A stretch of DNA of 64,000 nucleotides, taken from positions 32,006,022-32,070,021 of the forward strand of contig JAULJL010000010.1 in NCBI GenBank assembly GCA_030761205.1, in the 5' to 3' direction. Source of the stretch: Fremontodendron californicum. Taxonomy: Eukaryota; Streptophyta; Magnoliopsida; Malvales; Malvaceae. Position 1 is the stretch's first letter, and each line of letters begins with the position of its first letter. Of this stretch, positions 1-19,429 are shown in pieces. The notes under the pieces are model-generated. The model worked only from the letters and a program-made list of their open reading frames with translations. It was not told the DNA's origin and searched no databases. Both the position numbers and the translations under genes were made by a program.

Positions 1-955
1 GCGGTATCAATAAACGAACAAGAAAGAGCTTATGTTCTTCCTTCAATGGCAAAGCAAACCCATTGATTATACTTCCCAGTATTTCTAAAAGCTCCGCGAT
101 TCCATTGTGTTTTTCAGTTTCAAAAATAAAGCGGTAAAAGATGTTGTTGATTGCTTTCCTGATGAATGGACGATGGACCATAAATTTTCCATAGATGCGA
201 TGCAGAACAGTTTTCAGATAATCCCTTTCTCTAGGGTCCTCTGAATCAAAAAGATCAAACAACCTTAGAACAAAAGAGTGATCGATATACCGCTTGGCCA
301 ATTTTGCATCTGTCTCAGGTGATGCAACAAACCTCAAGAGAAATTCATAAACAACTTGCAAATGAGGCCATGCAGAGTCCATCGAGAGCTCCTCTTCTTC
401 CAAATCAAATGCTTCTAAAACCTTGTTCTCACGTGGCGGAGAAGTAAGTGCTCTAAACAAATTTACCGACACCATCTTTGCAATTTCTTGCATAACGATC
501 TCTGAAAATTTTCCATTACCAGATGAAACATAATCCACAAGCTCTAGTAAAGTTTGCCGCTTGATATCCTTTTCTTCGAGGTTTTTTGTTGGGTCAGTGA
601 AGTCAAACACAATGCAACACAAGTTCAGTTTTCTGATAAACAAGTTCTGCTTCTCAGAATTTGGAACATCTCTAAGACTAGGCAATGCCTCAAAAGAAGC
701 AGCAACCATATTCCCATTCAGCTTTGCATTCACCAATTGAGAAATCTTATTGCCTTGATTCAGCCCCGAATTTGGAGTAGAACTAAAGCCAGAAACGGAT
801 GAACCGCTTGAGTTTGCATAGCGGTTACTAGATAAATCGCTGTTTCTTGAACTGGTACAAGCATTTGATGAAGAGGTAGAGGTTCCTCCTCCCTCGCGAT
901 TGTCACTCGACTTAGATGGTTTCCGTGGGAGCCTATTAAGTATTTGTTTGATCAT
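1..955 (-). CDS. PP2A B' (B56) regulatory subunit, zeta-like, 5' coding exon (partial)
   Basis: Regulatory B' subunit of protein phosphatase 2A, which targets the catalytic and scaffold subunits to substrates. The minus strand reads open from ATG at 955 to the window edge, giving about 318 of the roughly 500 residues usual for the family. The first ~70 residues are a Ser/Asn-rich tail starting [17 protein letters not shown]. The HEAT-like B56 core follows, with family blocks such as [40 protein letters not shown] and [20 protein letters not shown]. The MIKQI start is what I recall of the Arabidopsis B' zeta type; that assignment is from memory. The large uninterrupted first coding exon is typical of plant B' genes. 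The region upstream (956-1850) looks like a spliced 5' leader ending near a (GA)n tract. The rest of the gene lies left of the window. Confidence 0.93.
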   Translation of the reverse strand, partial: MIKQILNRLPRKPSKSSDNREGGGTSTSSSNACTSSRNSDLSSNRYANSSGSSVSGFSSTPNSGLNQGNKISQLVNAKLNGNMVAASFEALPSLRDVPNSEKQNLFIRKLNLCCIVFDFTDPTKNLEEKDIKRQTLLELVDYVSSGNGKFSEIVMQEIAKMVSVNLFRALTSPPRENKVLEAFDLEEEELSMDSAWPHLQVVYEFLLRFVASPETDAKLAKRYIDHSFVLRLFDLFDSEDPRERDYLKTVLHRIYGKFMVHRPFIRKAINNIFYRFIFETEKHNGIAELLEILGSIINGFALPLKEEHKLFLVRLLIP

Positions 956-3536
956 CGAAACTTAAACAGGAATCTCTTCTCATGCACTTAACATTTGGAT
1001 ATGAAAAGAAAACCCTCCAAAGCAAATGCACCATCAAATGCGCAGAAAGGAAAACATGGGTGCCGAAAAAACTGTCAATTCATAAACTGAAAGCCGCTGA
1101 TGAGTCAATCCACCAATAAATGTGCAACTCCATCCTCACTAAGATGAGTTATCACTCAATTCCAAAAAAGAAAATTCCTTGTTTGCTTGAACAGCAACAT
1201 CAACCCAATTCATATGTTGAAAAAAAATCTAAAACACAGAAAACCAGTTCAAGCTAGAGTACATCAATCAACTATAACAAAAGCCCCAATTAGTAAAGCT
1301 AAATAAAGCTAATCTCAATAAAATTCATCTTTTTTTCTCCACTTTGGTGGCAAAGCATGCATCAATTTTGACTTATATAGAAAAACCCATATGCCTAAAC
1401 CAATCACAAATAAACAAAAAAATACCCAATTTTTATCACCATCCGAACCATATAATTCAGCTCCAAAAGCTTTAATTTTCTTGCTAAATTACTTTAAAAG
1501 GAAAGGCACAAAGAATATTAACCTGTTGTCTCCTTGACTCTAATTTTCCTCAGCTTCCAAAGATTAACAAAAGCATTCAGCTAGATCAAAAGGCAACAAG
1601 ATCTGGGTTTGATCTTTTAAACCCAACCAACATTTTCCACCAAAAGCAACCTACAAAGTTATCCAAAAGAACATATGCCAAAACATAAACAAAATTTTAA
1701 CTAACATTAAGAAAGAAATAGAGCTTTGGTCCAAAACCAAGAAAAATTAATGAAAAGAAGGATAAAATCCTACACTTACAAAAGAGATACATGAGCTACT
1801 CCTTTCTTTCTCAGAGAGAGAGAGAGAGATTTTAGAATCTAAAGAAAAATAATGGATTTAGAAAAACCATCATCAATCAACCTTCGGTTGTTGTTGTTGT
1901 TGATGTTTTGTTTTTTTTAAGGAAAATAATTATTATAATTAATCCCACTTTTCATTTTCTTTTTCCTTTTTTCTTTGTAAAGATTTTATCTTTTTCTAAA
2001 TTTTCTCATCAAAATTTCATTTCAACCTCAAAGCTCACACATTTCACTTTTAATTTTCTCCAGATGAAGATGGAATCCAATTGACTAAATCACCCCCTCA
2101 AGCTTTTTAAAAAACCAACCTTTATTTCCTTTCGGAGAGAATAAGGAGAAGGTTAAAAATGAGAAATTGAGAACAGTTTATTGAGGTGTGGTTCTCACGC
2201 ACCACTTAGCTGCGAGTGGAATTTTGTCAAACTTGACAAATCCATGTCACAGCCTGTTGTCAATCAAAGCTTCATAGATTATTTCAAATACTTCATGATT
2301 TCCAACATCTTCGCTTTGGCACGTTTTCCGTTGTGGTCGGGCAAACGATGCCACGTGCTTCATGGCGCGTGCATTAGAAACTAGATCGAGGAAAAAGGTT
2401 TTTTTTTCCTTGAATTTAAAGTTTTTTTTTATTTACCTTTATGAGCTGTTTAAAATTCTCCATCCAATATTTTTTGGTATATTCTTTAATTACAGATCAA
2501 AGTTTGCAAATATATTAGTTAATTAAATTAAATATTATTCGAAATAAAATCATGAAAAGTTATCTTTTATTCTATAATAATAATCCAAATTAAAAGCAAA
2601 TAGAAGATTATAATATTTTCATTATTGTTTCTAAAGTTGTATGTTTGGATTTTAGTAAGTATATTTATTAATTTTGATATTCATATGGTATTAATATTGT
2701 CATACTTTTAATATATTAATTAATAATTATTATTATATTTTGAAGAAAAAAATTACAGAAGATTACTATTACAAATGGAACTTGCTTATTTATTTGCGTT
2801 GTTGGTAAAGCCGACTAATTATTTTATTTATGTTGCCAAATGACTCCAATAACTCGAGTTATTAAATGAACCGAGTTCAAAGAGTTCAAATATTTTAATG
2901 TTTGATTCGAGTAATTTACTAATCCAGTCAAGTTTTTTATTTTATTTTTTAATATATATTATTATTTTTAATTAATTAAAAAAATCTTATTTCGAGTTTG
3001 AACTCAAGCACAAATAATTGAATATAAAAATCAAACTCGTTTTTACTAGATAAAAAAACTTAATCGAACAAACTCGAGTAATTCGATTTTTTTCTCGAAT
3101 CAAATTAAAACTATAAAAATAAAATCTAGTCGAGTTTCAAGTTACAAATTTCGAGTTGAACTCGAACTTTCTCTCTATTTGAACTCAGCTAGGATAGGAG
3201 AACAAAGATCTAACGAATTACGAATTTAGAGCACTAGGAGGTTAAATAAAGAATACCTTAGAACGTCTTGTTTTATCTTCATATTGTATCAAACACAATC
3301 AACAAACTTCAAAGAGGGATCTTACCGAAGAACTCCTCACCATTTGTTATGCAGAGTAAGAACAATAATAATCAAATTTAAAATGAGATACTAAAATAAT
3401 TTCAGTGTGGGAAAAATTAAAACTTTTTTCTTAAGCTTGCGTTAGTTACAGAATAATACCAAAAATTCTTCAGAAATTCCAGTGAGGATGCAGCTGCCAC
3501 CACCATTGTAAATCTGTCTCTAGAAGTACATACAAA
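956..3536. other. Spacer and probable 5' leader of the PP2A B' gene; decayed repeats
   Basis: No protein gene is seen here. Positions 956-1850 are probably the intron-containing 5' leader of the B' gene, ending near a short (GA)n tract at 1814-1829 and a (GTT)n run near 1887. From about 2400 the sequence is AT-rich. Positions 2840-3190 hold a decayed copy of the repeat type built from the word CTCGAG/ACTCGAGT; its ends are not clear. Confidence 0.5.
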
Positions 3537-3733
3537 CTATGTTGCTCTGACTCTTCATTTTTCTTGAAATACCCATATCCGACACCCATGTCCGACGCAT
3601 ATCCGGACATGGGTATAAGGATATGATCCTTCAAGAACCCTCCAAATACATAAAAATCTTGAAAAAAATTGAACGTACTCGTGTCGGACACATATCCGTG
3701 TCCGACACACACAACCGAGTCCGAGTAACATAA
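3537..3733. mobile_element. CTATGTTG-family foldback MITE, copy A
   Basis: A 197-bp element with terminal inverted repeats CTATGTTGCTCTGACTC and GAGTCCGAGTAACATA. Inside are further inverted words of the TGTCCGACAC type. It is flanked by a direct repeat CATACAAA (3529-3536 and 3734-3741). It lies in or just beyond the 3' end of AUG6, about 110 bp past the stop codon. Eight-base target duplications fit a hAT-like origin; that class call is inference. Confidence 0.85.
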
Positions 3734-3844
3734 CATACAAATATCGTGTCATATTCATACAACAAATCAATGGGAGAGTGCTGCAAATACCAACCCAACG
3801 ACCAAAAGCGAAACCATCCGAACAGAATCGTCCAAACTCCGGTC

Positions 3845-10448
<6,604 letters not shown>

Positions 10449-13400
10449 ATGATTGTAGATGGTTCTTGGCCACTGCCTTTGAAGAGGAGAAGATACACTA
10501 ACTTTGATTCCATGGAGGCTGCATCCGCCAAGGTCTGTCTTTTCTTTATTTTCTTGATTTAATATATATATATATTTTTTTTGAGTTCAAAATCTTGTTT
10601 TTAGTGATGGGTTGATCCGGGTTTTTACTCTGATTATTGATTTATGTGATGGGTCTGGTTCCTCTTGTTGTTTATTAAATTGGCTTTGTTTCTGTTTCTT
10701 GATTTTAGATGCTACAAGATAGTGAAAGAAAGATTTAAGTCAGTTAAAAAGATTATATTGATATAATAATTTAAGAGGGAATTTAGATTCATTATTATGG
10801 TTGAATTTATTAGACTGAATAAATTAAGAGTCACTGTATTGCTAGTTGAGCTCAAGTCTTTTAACATGACAGATTATTGAGATTAGCTTAACTGTGATGG
10901 AATTAAGCTTCATCTTGGTTTATTTTGCAATCTTTATTATCTTGCGTGGTTTATGGTAATATCAGTGCTGATGAAGTTGCGGAATCTTGTTCTGATTTGG
11001 TCTACGAAATTTTAGTCATGTTTTTGTTCCAACTGCATGTCGTGCTGCCTCTGGTGTTTGTAGAAGAGATATGCCGATGTCTGGAAAGATCTCAGCTATG
11101 TTACTGGGACTCAGGTGTGAGTGTCGGATACGGGTACGTGTCCGACACGGTATGTTCCATTTTTTCTAAGTTTTTTCATGTATTTGGAGAATCCTTGGAA
11201 GGTCATATCCCCATACCCATGTCCGGATATGCATCGGACACGGGTACTTCAAGAAAAATGAAGATTCGGAGCAACATAGGATCTCAATTATATCATTTTT
11301 GAATCTTCATGATCCTGGTCTTAAGAAGAGCATTTTAAGTACAACCTCGGCACAACATTGTATACTATTAGTCATATGGTCTTCATAGGTGTCATAGACA
11401 CTGCTTCTCCTTTCCTTTATGCAATTATATATTTGGTGAAACTATTCATTAGGACTTTTGATTTGAGACTCCTTAACTTGTGTGGTATGCAGACGGCTGC
11501 TACGTTATTTATTTATTTTTGACTACCTTTGAATGATTTTAGGCTACGCTTGCTGCTGCAAAAGAGAAATTTGGACGAGAAATTTGTGTGTTTGAAACTG
11601 CAGGACCGTTGCAAACACAAAATGAAGTGCCCAACACTGGTACGGCCTGCCAAAACATATTTTCAGACTTTTTAACTTGCCTATTGACTAGAAGTGTCAG
11701 TTCATTTTGTAAACTGATAAAATGCAATGTTATTTATTTTCTGGGCAGAGGAGTCAGATGACTTCTATGCGTTCACTGCGCAAGATTATTATCGAGTAAT
11801 GGCGACTAAAAAGGAAGGTACTTTTGTTCTTGAACATAACTCAATCAATTCTATCCTCTCAGCTTGGTTTAGATATTTTTACTGGTTGATTTTGGGGTTC
11901 AGTTAAGTCAAAGTAACTGTGGCTTGCTATCTTTCCTGAAAAGGACATGTATGTGCACATTCTTTGTGCATAATTGCCAATTTTATAAAACAAACACTGT
12001 AACCAGGATATTTGAGAATTTTTTGTGAGAAACATATTTACGCTTTTTTAAGTGGATAAAATTGTGAACAGATAAGTTCTTGAAGACACGAAAAATTCGA
12101 GAAGCAGAAGAGGTAGCACGAAGATCAAGAATAACAAAGGTACTTGCTAGTTGCTACTCCTTTTGGGAATCTTTTAGTTGTTTATGTGTTTAGAGTGCTT
12201 AGATCCCAATGATGAGAGAACTTTATATAGGATGAGTAGTGAATCTTAGAGTAGGTTGGTATGGTTTTACTTTATGTTAAGTTTCTATGTTCATGTGCAG
12301 GCTGTGATAAGGGTTCGCTTTCCTGATAACCACACATTAGAGGTCACATTTCATCCATCAGAGACAATTCAGTGCTTGGTTGACCTTATCACGAAAGTGA
12401 TTGCTCGACCAGATTTACCATTCTATATATGTAAGCATATTTCAGTTAACACTTTCGGCCTACGTTGCATGGATATGGATACAGGTACCCGGTACGGGTA
12501 CGGGTACGAGATACGGTAATTTTTAAAAAACTAGGGTACGGGTATGTTAATATTATATATATATATTTTTTATAAGAAACTGAAATTTCACATAATAAAA
12601 TATGATACAACATAATATAAATGATAAACACACAATTTTCAACATGACAACATCTCAAAATAAGAAACTACAATACTTAAATTGTTCAACATGACAACAT
12701 CTAAACATGACCATGAAAATCAAACTCTAACAGTGTCTATCTCATTATTTCCTTACCCTTCTTCAGTGAAAAGAACAACTTCCAAATATGTCTTAGGGCA
12801 TGATAATGCTATCGGGGAAGGGAAATATGTTTTAGGGCATTAAAATGCTGAGTTTTAGTGTAAAATTTGACCAAGCCGTACCCAAGCTGTACCCGAGCCG
12901 TACCCATTCTTAATTTTTTTTTTTTAAATGGTACGTACCCAGCCGTACCCAGTACGGGTACTCTTGCAAGTGAGCCGTATTCATGCTTCAGAGCTTTTGG
13001 CAGTTATATAATACTAGCTGGATGTTGGTTGTGAAACCTATGCATTGAATGCCTAACATCTGATCATGTTTCAGATACAACTCCTCCTAAGAAGCAAATA
13101 AAGGACATGACACAAGATTTTTTCTCTGCTGGTTTCGTTCCTGGTGCAATTGTGTATTTTTCGTATGATCTGCCAAAAGGTTAGTGTTTGCCTTCACATG
13201 TACACAGCATTTAATCTTCCTAACTGTCAGTTGTATCTCATCTTTGGTTCTTAGCTATGTTACTTGGATTCGGGTGTGAGTGTTGGATACGGGTATGTGT
13301 CCAACACGGGTATGTTCAATTTTTCCTAAGCTTTTCCATGTATTTGGAGAGTTCTTAGAGGATCATATCCCCCATACCTATGTCCGGATATATGTCGGTA

Positions 13401-13941
13401 GCACTTATGATCATGTCAGTGCCTAGTTGTAGCAACATTTACTTCTTTATGGTTGTCATTACCATGTCTAATATCCAATTTTTCTATTTTTAGTCTGTTA
13501 TTGGCATGTTTAACATTGGCTTAATTTCATGTTTAGCAGGTAATAAACCAGTGCAAGGCTTAATTTCAACTTCTTAAAATTTCCCTGAGAATTTTCCCTG
13601 AATTGCTTAGTTTTTATTGTTGAATGAGTGCTATGCTCAACATTTCCCCCTCTTAATTCCATAGGTTGGAAGTTATCTGACTCCTCAAAATACGATTCAC
13701 ACTGGTTAATGTCGCTTTGAAATGTTTAGGTGATGATGCTGCAGCTGCCAATTCGGCCGCCTTCCTTCAAGATGAGGTCATGTCTTTGAAAGGTTTGGAA
13801 GTCATCGCCGATGCTGAGCAGCCGGAGCCAGTTCAATCTGCCCCAGAACCTGCTGCTGCCAGTTCGGTACCCTCCCCGGTTGCCCAAGAGAGCAGGCCTA
13901 CTGAGAAAAAACCTGCCAAGCCAAAGTGGTTTAAAATGTGA
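10449..13941 (+). CDS. PUX1: Plant UBX domain-containing protein 1 (CDC48 regulator)
   Basis: PUX1 binds the hexameric AAA ATPase CDC48/p97 through its UBX domain and, in Arabidopsis, promotes disassembly of the hexamer. Coding exons: 10449-10532, 11543-11639, 11749-11817, 12072-12139, 12301-12430, 13075-13179 and 13730-13941. Phases all close, giving 254 residues against ~251 in Arabidopsis. The N-terminus MIVDGSWPLPLKRRRYTNFD keeps the basic LKRRR block. The UBX beta-grasp fold begins near residue 107 (AVIRVRFPDNHTLEVTFHPS) and includes the FVP loop in SAGFVPGAIVYF. The tail ends EKKPAKPKWFKM, a conserved plant ending. Introns 1 and 6 carry CTATGTTG-family elements and intron 5 carries a GGGTAC-word repeat. 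The start was chosen by similarity of MIVDG...LKRRR to the Arabidopsis N-terminus. Confidence 0.94.
11096..11279. mobile_element. CTATGTTG-family foldback MITE, copy B (PUX1 intron 1)
   Basis: A 184-bp copy in the orientation starting CTATGTTACTGGGACTC and ending TTCGGAGCAACATAG. Flanking repeats are GATCTCAG (11088-11095) and GATCTCAA (11280-11287), 7 of 8 bases identical. It lies in the first coding intron of PUX1, well away from the splice sites. Confidence 0.83.
12457..12990. repeat. GGGTACGGGTACG-word foldback repeat in PUX1 intron 5
   Basis: The left part carries repeated GGTACGGGTACG words near 12485-12545. The right part carries the complementary GTACCC words near 12885-12965, so the two ends can pair. 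The middle is AT-rich. It accounts for most of the length of PUX1 intron 5 (12431-13074). Ends are approximate because I could not find a convincing target duplication. Confidence 0.6.
13255..13399. mobile_element. CTATGTTG-family MITE, copy C, right end missing (PUX1 intron 6)
   Basis: The left end CTATGTTACTTGGATTC and the interior (GGGTATGTGTCCAACAC and the CATGTATTTGGAGAGTTC stretch) match the family. Similarity stops near 13399, before the right terminal repeat, so this is a truncated copy. Confidence 0.75.
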
Positions 13942-14010
13942 TTTGGCCACTGAAAAGGTGAGCTTCTTAGTACCTTTTAGCACTTATGTTCCATTTTGGA
14001 GAGGTGAAAT

Positions 14011-14445
14011 TAGGGGTGTAATCGAGCAGAGCTCAAGCTGTAAGAAGCTCGAGCTCAATTCGAAAATCGAGGCTTGAAGCTCGGCTCGAGTTCGATCGAG
14101 TTTTATTTTTAAGCTTGAGTTAGTTTCGAGATAAAAATTGAACTGCTCGAGCTCGCTTAATTAGAGGCTCATTTACCTAGTAAAAAATGAGCTCAATTCC
14201 TATGCTCGATTTCAAACTCGATTATTTGTGTTTGAACTCGAGTTCGAATTGATATTTTTTAATGCTAATTAAAAATTAAAAAGCTCGATTAGACTCGCGA
14301 GCTACTTGGGTCAAGCATTAGGATATTCGAATTCGGCACGCTTGATAGCTCGAATTGCTCGAGCTCGACAATGATCGAGCCGAATTCGAGTTTTTTTGAG
14401 CCAAACTCGAGTAGCTTGCGAGTACAAGTGTCTCGTTTACCCATC
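14011..14445. mobile_element. TAGGGGTGTAA element (CTCGAG-word family), copy 1
   Basis: It starts TAGGGGTGTAATCGAGC and matches the intact copy at 35353-35809 through to GAGTACAAGTGTCTCGTTTAC near 14440. The interior is dense in AGCTCGAG and CTCGAGT words. The right terminus and the target duplication are not clear. It lies just 3' of PUX1. Confidence 0.72.
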
Positions 14446-14833
14446 CATATCTCCATAGTGATACTGAATCGTCGCCTTGCTCATGTAGGTGAGTTTCAAC
14501 ACGCAATCTCAACAGTCTCGGACTTCAACAAGCTGTCGATTGTAATGCCATATCATCAAAAGGAGAAAGTTGTTAAATGGTGTCCAACAGGTGACTCTTT
14601 TCATGTGAAGGATGTTATTACTTACAAAGTTAGGATGTGAATATAATACTTTCATTCATAATTGCTTCCTTTGCTTCATTTATTATTTTTAGAACATCCA
14701 AGTCAAGTAAAATTAGATATGCCCAAACCGAAATCCAGATTTCTGGGTTTTGCTAAAATTGTTTCTAGAAGAGGTATGGCTCAATTTTCTCCTTTCTTTG
14801 TTCCTCCTCTTATCAAAGTGGAAGTCAATTTCT

Positions 14834-14881
14834 GAAGGGAAGGGAAGGGAAGGGAAGGGAAGGGAAGGGAAGGGAAGGGGA
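14834..14881. repeat. (GGGAA)n microsatellite
   Basis: About nine perfect repeats of a five-base unit, directly abutting the element that starts at 14882. The last bases of the repeat also serve as that element's target duplication. Confidence 0.95.
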
Positions 14882-15442
14882 TAGGGATGGCAATGGAGCG
14901 GGGCGGGGGCGGATTTTGCAGTATCCGCCACCGACCCGCCATAGCACTGCTCTGCCCCGCCCCGCTCCGCCGTGGATGTTGAAATTTCAATATCACTACC
15001 GCCTCCATGGATGTCGGTTACATTCATAACCGTCTTGTTCCGTTCCATTTGATATTTATTAATTATTTTTATTTTTTTCAAATAATAAAGCATTTTTAAA
15101 AAATTTAAATATAAATTAAATATAAACATGTTTCTAATATAAGAAGAGAAAAAAAATAAAGTATTAGGTTTAAGTTTTTAAAAAAAAAAAAATAAGTTTA
15201 ATTATATTTTTTTATTATTCTTTTAAAAGCTAAATATTTAAAGGTAAAATTGTAATTTCAGTATTCGGATCGGGGCGGTGCGGAGTAGGCAATTATCACG
15301 ATTGCTTCATCCCTGCCTTTCAAACAAAACAAAAAAAAACACAGCGCCCTGCTCCGCCTCCATTGTTCAGAAAAAAAAACCCTCTTCATTCGGATCGGAT
15401 CGGTTTGAAATTTATCGGTCGGATCGGATTTTGTCATCCTTA
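14882..15442. mobile_element. TAGGGATGG element (GGGGCGG-word family)
   Basis: It starts TAGGGATGGCAATGGAGC and ends TTTGTCATCCTTA, an imperfect inverted repeat pair. The left part is full of GGGGCGGGG/CCGCC words and the right part of CGGATCGG words, with an AT-rich middle. Flanking 8-mers are GAAGGGGA (14874-14881) and GAAAGGGA (15443-15450), 7 of 8 identical. A short open frame inside it is not considered coding. Confidence 0.75.
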
Positions 15443-15451
15443 GAAAGGGAA

Positions 15452-15452
<1 letters not shown>

Positions 15453-15488
<36 letters not shown>
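15453..15488. repeat. (TA)n microsatellite
   Basis: About 18 perfect TA repeats. Confidence 0.95.
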
Positions 15489-15491
<3 letters not shown>

Positions 15492-18400
15492 GATTGAGTA
15501 AGTACTGTTGATTTTGGCGTTTATGTGGATAGCTTATAATTTTGACACGTAGGATAATATATAAAATTATATAATTTTAAAAATTAAAAGAAAATATCAA
15601 TTTAAAAAATTGCAAGCGGAATCAACAAATATATCTTTTTTAAATTCATATTATCTTAAATATTGTTTTTATTTTTACAAATTAATTTTCTTATAATCTT
15701 TTTAAATTTAAAAACAAATATCATCAATTATATCTTTTTAAATTCAATATCTTGCAATATTTTAATGAATGTATAAGAATTTAATTATGCTAATTTTATG
15801 AGTCTATAATTATATATAGTTGATCAACAAAAAAATATATATATTATAAAGATAATATTAAAATTAAAATGAATTTTGAAAACAAAAAAATTAAATTATA
15901 AAAATATAATAATAAAAAATTGTGCATCGTACGGATTAAAAAAAATTAGTTATGCAAATATATATATATATAAAAAAAAAGAGATAAGAGTCAAAATTGG
16001 TATTCTTGAAAGGCAAGCTTAAGCTTGAGTCAGTTCTAAATTGGCATCTCCTTAAAGGCGGGGTTGAATTAAATGCCTAACACCATGTACATGGTTATGC
16101 ATAACTTCAAGAAATTAAATATTTATTAGTGTATAAAAAATAAACTTTTTTTAATGAAGATTATTGAAAATGATGTATTCTTAAAATTAAATTTGATAAT
16201 TTTAAATATGATATTAATAATATGTATTATAAGCATGAAATGGTATAATAAATACGATTAACACGACATATTTAATACATGTATCATATTTATATTTAAA
16301 ATTTTAATATATTTAATAATTTTTATTGTGTTTATATTTTCATAAATGACACGAAATAATATGAGACATAAAATGTATACAGGAATCATCGAATTTATAA
16401 AAATTGAACTTTTAAAAAATATATATTAAAATAAGGATATTTTTGAATTTTTAGTGGCCTACAATCTTGGCAGAAATCCACATAAATCTTTAGAAAGCAG
16501 TCGAACTGTACGTTGAATTTGATCACCTCGTGTCAAGACTATCCATCTTGGCTGGACTCTCCTAATCAGGACCGTTCATATTGCATTGAAGTTGTCGTTT
16601 CATCACGTTCAAAAAAAAAAATCTGATCCGCTGATTATTATTTAATATTATTTGGAACAGCTGATTTCATTATTTTATTTCCAGTGGCGGTTGGAAAGCG
16701 AAGACTCTTTAAGATTCGCAAATTCGTTAGCGCCATTTAGGGGTGTAAATAAGACACATATGCTCGCAAGCTATTCGAGTTCGGTTCGAAAAAAACTCGA
16801 ATTCGATTCGGTCATTGTCGAGCCGAGCTCGAGCTCGAGCAGCTCGAGCTATCGAGCGAGCCGAATTCAAGTATCTCAATACTCATTCGAGTGGCTCGCG
16901 AGCCTAATCGAGTTTTTTATTTTATAATACATATTTTTAATATTTTATTATTAATTTACAATTCTACCCTTAATATATATATATATACCCTTTAAAACCC
17001 ATAACCCTAAATTTTGTTTCCTTCAGCTGCTGCCGCCCATAACCCTAAATCTGCCGTTTCTTTCATGCCGTTTCCTTCAATCTCAGTAACCCTAAGTTTT
17101 TTCATGCTCTTGTCTTCTTGGAATTATTGGATTGTTTAATCACAAACAGACTCGAAAGGTTTGTTTCAAATTAATTGGATTGCAAAATAGAGAAAATTAT
17201 GACAATTTTAGTTTTATTCCTTAATTGCCACGTGAAAAAATAATACAATTTCAAGAAAAAAATTTCTGCTTGCATTTTAAATATGGGTTCGGTTAATTTA
17301 TAGGTACTTTATTGGTTAAGAATTATTTAATTATTATTTTAATTTTTTTATATTTAATATATTATTTTTATTGAATTAGAAAAACATTAATTAGATTTTT
17401 TTTTTCTTAAATATTATCTTAATCAATGTCATTAGACATTGATTAATATTTTTTTGTTTATAAAAAGAGATGAAATTTTATAAAACCAAAAGAGTCAACA
17501 AATTATATTTATAATTTAAAATGTAAAGCTTCTCAATAAAAAAAAAAAACCTTTAATGCTTAAAAAATGTACATTTAAATTTCATATTAGGGAATGTGTT
17601 TTTTGTTTTTTATTAATTTTGACAAATATAAAAGATATGCTCTCATGCTTAACTAATTATTTTGTACAAAATTTTAACAAACCTAGATAATATACATACT
17701 TAAAAATTATCTAATATATAAAAGTCAATTTTTTTTTATTAATCTAACAAAGAAAATGTTAGTTAATATCTAATGACACTGATTAATATGATATTTATGA
17801 AAAGAAAAATATAATTAATGCATTGTTTTTTTTTAATTCATTAAAAATAATGTATTAAATGTAAAAAGAAATTCTTAAAATGATAATTGAGTAATTTTTA
17901 ACTAGTGCTTATAGGCATCCGTTAACCGGACTCAAACAAATCTATTATATATTCATACCAGGCATAATAATATAGGATAATTATTTATGAAAAATATTTT
18001 TCATGAATGATTAGAAAAATTATAAATTTTCTCAAAAAAAGGAGAAAACAAATAAATAAATAAATTTAAAATAGTACTAATACAATATGAAGGATCTAAG
18101 TAATAATAATAATATCTCTTAATCTAAATTTGGATAAATTCAGATAAAAATGAATTTGACATGGAATGGATATAGTCAAGTAAAAATAGAAAAGGATCTG
18201 CTTAACACGTTAAGGATTATATAATTACCATTTTAAAAAAGTCTTTTGTATTTAATATATTACTTTTATTGAATTCAATAAAAAATAATGTATTAATTAT
18301 ATATTTATATATATATCATCTTAATCAGTACTAGTTATATCACCTTAATCAATACGCATTGGTTAACATTTTTCAATAGTAAATTATTGTTAATTGAAAA

Positions 18401-18600
18401 AAAAGTAGAATAGAAAACAGTAGTAACCAAAATTGGAGGGGAATTAACAGAAATACGGTGAAATAAAGGTGCAAGGTGTGAAAAAATAAATTTTTTTATT
18501 GTGGACTAAGGCGGCTGGTAAGAATTAGAGGCAGACAGAAGATTTGGTGAGCAATACAAAAATTGCTTAAAAACCAGCAATTGGATACCCACTTTTAAAA
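15489..18600. other. Gene-free AT-rich spacer
   Basis: No coding signal is seen. The stretch is strongly AT-rich with short (TA)n runs. At 16738-16920 there is the left part of another TAGGGGTGTAA/CTCGAG-word element, next to CCCTAAA-containing sequence near 17000-17095. Positions 16230-16400 resemble the ATACGA/ACACGA-word repeat seen near 55400-56000. Confidence 0.45.
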
Positions 18601-19014
18601 CATTAACACAAGACCAGACCAAACTCTCTATCTTCAAATCCCAGATTTCATTTTTCTCTGAATTCTGATATTAAGGTTTGTTTTACTTCATTTCTCTGAT
18701 CTGGGTTCTTGATTCTTGCTTTTCAGAAAGTGTTTTTCTTGAGTTTCTTTTGATTGGTTGTTTCATTTGATTTGAATTCTGAGTTGGGTTTTGAGTTTTT
18801 TCAAACATTAACTCAAGACCAAACCAAACTCCATCTTTATCTCTCACTTCAAATCCCAGGTTTCATTTTTTCTCTGAATTCTGCTATTAAAGTTTTTACT
18901 TCATTTCTATGATCTGGGTTCTTGATTCTTGCTTTTCAGGAAGTGTTTTTATTGAGTTTCTTTTGATTGGTTGTTTCATTTGATTTAAATTCTGAGCTGG
19001 GTTTTGAGTTTTTC
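18601..19014 (+). repeat. 205-bp tandem duplication in the G6PDH leader
   Basis: Two adjacent copies, 18601-18805 and 18806 to about 19014, share most of their bases. Shared blocks include TGATCTGGGTTCTTGATTC, TTGATTGGTTGTTTCATTTG and TCAAATCCCAG. The segment probably holds the 5' untranslated exon and the start of its intron. The first copy keeps ATTAAG|GTTTG, a plausible splice donor. The second reads ATTAAAGTTTT, where the donor is weakened. Confidence 0.85.
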
Positions 19015-19429
19015 ATGTAAAGTTTGTTTCTTTCTGGGATCCATGCAATAAAGTTTGCATTCGATAAATCCGAGGAAAGCTAAAGGAATCTTAATTTCAT
19101 GTCTTTATTAAGCTAACTTTAATTTAGTTGAGTAAAAATGTAATTCTTATGTCAAGCTCTATTATTTCTTTAATTTTGGTTAATATGATGGATTATTGTA
19201 GGATTTGAAAATTGAAGAATTCATTATTGTTGAGAGTTGGGCCAAGCTAAAATCTGACTACCAATAGTACCTTTAAGTTCTGGCAAATTAATCAAATCTT
19301 GTAATAAATATAACCATATAGGCAATTCACCATCCTTTTGCTTACAGCTCTCATTTCTTTGAATACAGATCATACACGTATCAGAGCAAGAGCAAAATCT
19401 TGGTTTCGCTTTAAAACAAAGCTTAGAAG

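Noticed and set aside
14713..15129. Open frame of 138 codons on the minus strand
   Set aside because: It runs through the (GGGAA)n microsatellite and the GC-word transposon. The Pro/Ser repeats are a by-product of the five-base repeat.
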